A stretch of 64,000 nt of DNA, from contig CAJNOJ010000029.1 of NCBI GenBank assembly GCA_905250025.1, positions 310,001 through 374,000 of the forward strand, in the 5' to 3' direction. Below are positions 58,154-64,000 of the stretch, piece by piece. The translations under genes were made by a program, and so were the position numbers. Source of the DNA: Adineta ricciae (taxonomy: Eukaryota; Rotifera; Eurotatoria; Adinetida; Adinetidae). How positions within the stretch are numbered: position 1 is the first letter of the stretch; the number at the start of each line of letters is the position of its first letter. Below the pieces are notes generated by a model that searched no databases, had not been told where the DNA came from, and saw only the letters and a program-made list of their open reading frames with translations.

Positions 58154-61100
58154 ATGGCGGATTTTAACGATGATGACAACTACGTAACATATGAAGGTTT
58201 TACAGCGATTGATTCCGATGATCCACAGGAAGATGCTGATCCAAACGAAGTTCGCGTTGAAGATCCCGAAGAAAATGTCATTTTTTCTGCTGTGTTAAAT
58301 CGTGAAATCGAACAGCCACAGCAGATTGCAAGTGAACCAGAAGAAACTCTTCAATTTCAAGATGACATTGACGAAGCATTGAGTGACAGTGGAATCGACG
58401 ATGAAACTGGTTCTCTAGGATCAAACGAACCGAACAATCCACCTGAGATCAGCATTCCAAATGTTCCAGTAAGAATTCACTTGATTCATTTTTGTATAAT
58501 TTTGCATCTTAAATTATAGATTGGTCGTGGTCGGCAAGGAAAAACAGCTACCGATGAAAATGATAGACCATTGCCGCCACCTAAGATTCGTGATGTTTCT
58601 GAAGATGGTTTTTATTCAAAACCTGGAAGAAAAATACATTTACCAGTAATAGTCTAGCTAAATTATGTAGTTTTACTCAACTATGTAACAGAGCTGCTGA
58701 CAGGTCTGCCGTCTAGGTCATATTCAGTTTTGTTATTCTCATATTGTTTGGAGTGTTCGAGCTAGAACCAGAGACTAAGTTCGGCCAAAGCTTGCGATCC
58801 AATTCATTTTTTTGCGTAGCTGTAGGAACATCTTTTTCTCGTATGAAAGTATTTCTCAGGCAAGAAAAGTTCGAATCAGAACAACAGAATCGAGCTACTC
58901 CGTTCGCTACGAAACTTGACATGATCTGGCAGACAGGCAGGCCTCCAAGCAGCTCTAATGTGTAAACTGAAGAATTTTTTTCTATTTATATCAGGCTTCT
59001 TATTATCAGAAAAGATCGGGCCAATTCCCAATGGTATGTATGTGTAGTACATCGAAAACGTGAAATAATCGATCATGTTTTCTCGTGTTTGTAGAATATT
59101 CATCGAATTGAACATCGTGAAACAGCGTTAATTGATTTTCAAGTTGAATTCAAACAGATATCATTCATCGTCGACAAGGTTGGATTAGGAGATCAAGGTT
59201 ATTCTCACGCCTGTGCACGATTTAAAGATCTCTTACCTGACAGTAACAAGTTCGATTTACCCAAAGAACCGAATTATGATATTTGGAGTTTTGGTTTACA
59301 CAACTTTCACGTTAACTTACCACAATCTATTCCGATGAATATTCACAAACTCATACCCGAAAAGTTCGATAATGAATCCCATCATCCATATTGGTTTACG
59401 TTTAAGCCGGTGCCAACGTTTTCAAATTGGAATTTACCCAAATTAAAAGTCAGATATCCTGAAAAACAAAACTTTCCGGACTACTTGATCGATCGTTCGA
59501 TCTATGCTGATTTAGCCTACGGTGCATTGACATCAATCAGACGGTTTGCTTTTGATCCAGATTTTATCTTTCGCAAAAAGACTAGATGGTCATTCAACTT
59601 CTTCGACGAACGCTTCGAAATTTTTGCTAATCAATCCGAAAGGTTGTCTGATGACTCTGGATGGGATATTACTCAGGTAAAATATAGGTTTCCTCTGGAC
59701 ATTATTGATCGCGTAGCTGTTATTCAACTATGGAATGATGGATTCACCTTGTTTCTAAATATGAAAGGAAATGTTCACTTTTTAAAGCGTAACAAAAGTT
59801 CTTCATCAAGCGACTTCTTTGTACGACAAGGAAATCGAGATGATAAACCAATACCACTCTTCTCTACTATTCGACTCCGTATAAGATTGAAAGAGGAAGG
59901 CCGCCTAGCAGAATATTTCGAAAAGGATCAGCAAAACGGAAAGACGCCAGCGAATAATATAGATGATTACTTAAAAAACATCATCGACGAAGGAATTCTC
60001 CAAATAAAATATTTATTTACAAAGTTCCTCGAATTCTTTGACAAAAACCATATTCACGTCAGTTTTGGCTCGATTACATCAAAAGCGATGAATTTAAATC
60101 AGGTATTATCGATCCGTTATCACGTATTTCCAACATTTATCAAATCTTATTCTTGGACCATGTTACATAATATTGGCTTTCGTGTCCTAGTTCAACTGTA
60201 CACTTGCAAAGAATTTGTGCGACAACTGAAAGATTACTCTACCTTACGCTATGACAAGGAGACAGATTGGGAAGCGGATGATCGTTTCTATCGTTTGTGT
60301 TTGTATCTACATCGACGAACATCAGAATACTTCTTTCTCGATCTCGACGAGGAAATTAAGAACGGTATAAATCGATACAAAGCACAATACGACCAAGCAC
60401 GAGCAAAGGGTTACTGGATGCATCGATTTAATGAAAATGATCAATCAACGGCCTACATTCCATCTGTTGTCTTAACTCCGACGACTATCAAAATTCGTCC
60501 ATTAAAGTTATGCAAACTAAATCGCATCTTACGTGAGAAAAGATTCGGAAGGGTTACCCATTTCTGTCTAGTCGAGTTGCGTGATGAAGCACAACGTATG
60601 CTGTTCCCAAATGAATTTCGAGCGTTGAGAGATCAGATTTTAAATTACCTAACAAACGGCTTTGAGCTAACACCTAAGCTAATGTATACTTATCTCCATC
60701 ATTCGCAAAGTCAGGTAAAGGCAAAGCAATTCTGGTTCTATCATCACGATGAGACAAATCTTTCGCACAATGATGCTTACATTTGGATGGGAAACTTTGA
60801 CAAAGAACGTGTAGTATCGAAACATACAGCACGTATCGCATTGTGTTTCACAAGTTCAGATGAAACGATTCGGGTAAGACATGAACTATTTCGAATCCGA
60901 TTGCTTTGTAATTATTACACGATTTAGATACCGGCAGAAACAGTCAAATATGAGCGCGATATCAAAGATTCAACGGGAGATTACACATTTTCTGATGGTG
61001 TTGGCCAAATATCAGCTGCACTTCGAGATAAAGTAAGTAGGTCGATTTCTACAGATGTCTATTGCTGAATCCCATTGTTATAGATCAAACATTTCATAGA

Positions 61101-63722
61101 TCCATTAGATCGGCGTCGTTCTTTTAGTGTTCTACAAATTCGATATGGTGGTTGTAAGGGCACGGTTTCGGTTGTTCCTCAACTTGACGATAAAAAATAT
61201 CAACTAATCATGCGGGATTCTATGAACAAATTCATTTCAGACCACGACAAACTTGAAGTATGCAAACTATCTGCACCACGTAAGTACTGACATGGACAAG
61301 ACAGCGACTGACTATGATCAATAACGTGATTCTTTAGGTACGTTATATCTCAATCGACAAGATATCATCTTACTTGAAAGCCGTGATGTGCCTCATACGA
61401 ACTTCTTGGCCTTTCAGAACGAATATCATTTTAAGTTAATTAAAGCTTTACTAAACCCAAATGATTCGCACGAATTACTGAGCAACAAACTTTTGCCGGT
61501 GTTCAAATTGGACAAAATAATACGAAACTTTAACGTGGTGGAAGAGCAATTTTTTATCAAATTACTCGTTACCTGTATATATAATGTCATACGTGAATTG
61601 TTAGACCGCACAAGAGTATACGTATCGTCTGACAAAGCTAGAAATATGTTTGGTATTGTGGATGAATATGCTGTTTTGGAAGAAGGTGAGGTTTTCGTTC
61701 AATATACCAGATTACATGAGCATACGCTAGAACGCACGGAAAGAACGGGAGACGAACGCGTAATACTCGAAGGAAATGTCGTGATCACCAAAAATCCGTG
61801 CCATCATCCGGGTGATTTGAGAGTATTTAAAGCTGTCAATCGAAAAGAGTTGCACCATCTAGTTGATTGCGTCGTCTTTCCACAGAAAGGTCGTCGACCA
61901 CATCCGAACGAAATCTCTGGCTCTGACTTAGATGGTTTGTAAAAAGCGAGAGTTGACTTTCTCCGGATTAATCTCTGAAACTTTAGGTGATGAATATGTT
62001 GTCATATGGCATGAATATTTGATACCAACTACAGAAAATGAAGAAGCGTATAATTATGATGGACAGGACGAACCAAAAAAAATGGAGCGACCTATCGAAC
62101 GCAAAGATATCATTGATGTTGTCATGGAGATTAGTGAACAAGACTGTTTAGGAAGTTTATCAAACATTCATTTAGCTTATGCTGATAGAGAAGGTGTCAA
62201 GTCTGACTTCTGTAAGAAACTAGCTGGATGGATTTCCGAAGAAGTCGATGCAGCTAAAACAGGCCATCATCCTGTATCGTCCGAGGACCTATACCGATAC
62301 AAAGAAGACTTAGGTAACGAATGGCCTGATTTTATGAAAACGCGTGGTTCCAGGAAATATTATCGGTCAAAACGTATTCTCGGTGAGTAGTATCAATCTT
62401 TTCATTGCATGAAGGACTAAACAAGAACGATTTCATATGCAGGAAAGTTGTATCGTTCAGCGGAACGTGCTGCTCATGGTTGGAGTCGAGCAATTCGTCA
62501 GCATGGCAATCCACGGTATCAAACTTTAGTAACAGAACTGGATTCTACTTCTACAAATCCAAATGAAGAGATAAGAGATGCAGAAATTCGATCGAATTCT
62601 TTCCAACCATTGGATAAATACATATATCACAAAAACTATGAAAAGTATTTAGAACCAATCAAACGTTTATATGGCGACTACAGATATGAACTACTTGAAA
62701 TTATTAGTTTATATCGTTTTCAGGATGAAATCGATCTTCTGTGTCGATGTGAGTCCATGGATGCATCTGCCGGTGGGAAAAAAGGTGGTTTGGAAGATTC
62801 AGCTGCAATGGAAGTGAAAAATTTAGTTCAAAGGATTAGACAGGAATTTTACGCTGAATTCGATGAACGACGCAAGAAAAAAAGATGCTGCGAAGAACAT
62901 TCTGTTGGTAAACGACTCAAGATCCACAATTGTGAACGTTGTAGTGAAGACAAAAAAGCTAAAGCTGCGTGTGCTTATATATATAGCTATGAAAGAAGTC
63001 GACGCTTACCACCAAAATCTAATCGACGTGTCCTAAGTTTTCCTTGGCTTTTCTCGGAATATTTGATTCGCTTGAAATGGGAAAATCGTCCAAAGGATGT
63101 TGATGATCGTCCAAATTTCATCATTGCCAACGCACTGGCACTATACACGGAAAAACTTGTACCAGAATTCAAAGTCTTCGTTCCAAATGATTTGACCGAT
63201 ACCGATTCCGTTATTTTTCATTATGGAAAAAAACAAGTAGCACCACGAACATTCTCTACAATACTTGCAGCTTCCAACGAAACTAAACATGAAGTTTCAC
63301 TATTGAATGTATGTTGTATTGAAATTTTAAATGACTGGCTAATCAAGCAAAAGATCTTCGGAGATGAATGCATAGAAACAGAGTCCAAACCTCTCGTACC
63401 GTCATCGATCTGGCAAGAACTAATCGTGTATTTCATTACTGAGAAATATCAAGAAAATGTTTTTCCATCACTATTATCCACTGGACAAAACTATATCAGC
63501 GAACGATACACTACCAGGATCCGAGAGTACAGTAAGCGATGGGCGAAAGATATTTTCTATCAAACAGAATTACACGGAATGTTTTGTAAAATCCACGACT
63601 ATGCTATAGAACGTGCTCGAGCTACTCAATTAATGGTATGGGCATATCTTGATGATTATATTTTATCAGCGTTGCAATGCATTGGAATCGAGAAATGTCT
63701 ATCCGATGGCTGGATCAAGTAA
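58154..63722 (+). CDS. cellular RNA-dependent RNA polymerase (RNA-silencing type, RDR/EGO-1/QDE-1 family)
   Basis: Nine exons: 58154-58468, 58520-58645, 58995-59033 (a 39-base micro-exon), 59095-60873, 60928-61032, 61084-61279, 61338-61934, 61987-62382 and 62443-63722; 1,610 aa. The N-terminal 150 residues are acidic and disordered. The polymerase core opens with HVSFGSITS and TIKIRPLKLCKLNRILR, then AYIWMGNF, FSDGVGQIS and IRYGGCKGTVSV. The catalytic loop SGSDLDGDEYVVIWH has its Asp triad at about 1050-1054 and is interrupted by a phase-1 intron between the second Asp and Gly. The double-psi beta-barrel active site is intact. Such enzymes copy single-stranded RNA to make double-stranded or secondary small RNAs. 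They are absent from vertebrates and flies but have been reported as expanded in bdelloids. AATAAA lies at 63857-63862. Confidence 0.92.
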
Positions 63723-64000
63723 TTCTCAAACACTAGCAAACAATGTGACTGATGTGCTTTGTGATATTAAATCTATCGCTAGACATATCAGATAAATGAT
63801 CATTGCATCGTTGCACTTACAGAAGAATGTTGCTCTTTTTTTTTCGAATCGCGAAGAATAAAATCATCATTTTGTTCTGTTCTCCTTTCTTCTACATCTC
63901 GTGCTGTTGACGGTTCGAACTTTAGAATGTGTTTCTTCCGAAACGACTGAATAACACTCTATTCCGCAGTTTTCAGTACAATCCATTTGCATATCATTTC
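63723..64000. other. 3' flank of the RdRP gene
   Basis: Contains the RdRP 3' UTR with polyadenylation signal AATAAA at 63857-63862. No further gene starts before the window ends. Confidence 0.6.

Noticed and set aside
58154-63722. Viral origin of the RdRP
   Set aside because: The DLDGD motif, double-psi barrel features and multi-intron structure are those of cellular silencing RdRPs, not viral palm-type polymerases.
1-64000. CRISPR arrays, bacterial operons, rRNA genes, telomeric repeats
   Set aside because: No regularly spaced repeats, no rRNA-like conserved blocks and no TGTGGG-type runs; spliceosomal introns throughout show nuclear eukaryotic DNA.

Overview
The window is metazoan nuclear DNA. 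It is AT-rich, and almost every gene is cut by short GT-AG introns, mostly 45-75 bp. The gene content points to a bdelloid rotifer: animal-type MED16, DGAT1, DNAAF3, ZFC3H1 and neprilysin, an RFamide-type neuropeptide precursor, a cellular RNA-dependent RNA polymerase of the RNA-silencing family, an intronless nitrilase that looks foreign, and paralogues in inverted orientation. The species call is inference. Exon models were built by hand; those given as complete were checked for reading-frame continuity across every junction.

Layout. 1-1.2 kb: 3' end of a DHX34-like helicase. 2.5-3.8 kb: rhodopsin-type GPCR. 5.2-8.1 kb: MED16, convergent with an unknown multi-pass membrane protein (8.3-9.6 kb). 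10.2-11.9 kb: two small secreted proteins, one with EMI-like repeats. 12.2-15.0 kb: DUF229 type II membrane protein. 17.6-18.1 kb: PYRFamide neuropeptide precursor. 18.26 kb: tRNA-Thr(TGT). 19.7-21.2 kb: DGAT1. 21.9-31.0 kb: ZFC3H1 (22 exons) directly downstream of neprilysin, same strand. 31.6-32.6 kb: nitrilase. 34.4-36.7 kb: ARHGEF9/ARHGEF4-type RhoGEF. 37.0-38.2 kb: mitochondrial-type methylene-THF dehydrogenase/cyclohydrolase. 38.8-43.2 kb: two almost identical GPCR genes. 43.5-49.7 kb: DNAAF3 directly downstream of an ANKRD26-like gene, with an X-box behind the pair. 50.5-55.5 kb: two convergent secreted 'DCGG-repeat' proteins bounded by a 203-bp inverted repeat. 56.2-57.6 kb: Kizuna-like gene, also with an X-box-like site. 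58.2-63.7 kb: cellular RdRP.

How the parts may work together. ANKRD26-like, DNAAF3 and Kizuna-like proteins all belong to centriole/cilium biology and lie beside RFX-type X-box sequences, so 43-58 kb looks like a ciliary neighbourhood. Two same-strand pairs (neprilysin>ZFC3H1 and ANKRD26-like>DNAAF3) have 150-170 bp between stop and next ATG, and a splice acceptor abutting the downstream ATG, as expected for trans-spliced polycistrons. The most unusual structure is the palindromic unit at 50.5-55.5 kb. Its outer 203-bp arms are about 96% identical, while the genes inside have diverged and carry different C-terminal sugar-binding-type domains.
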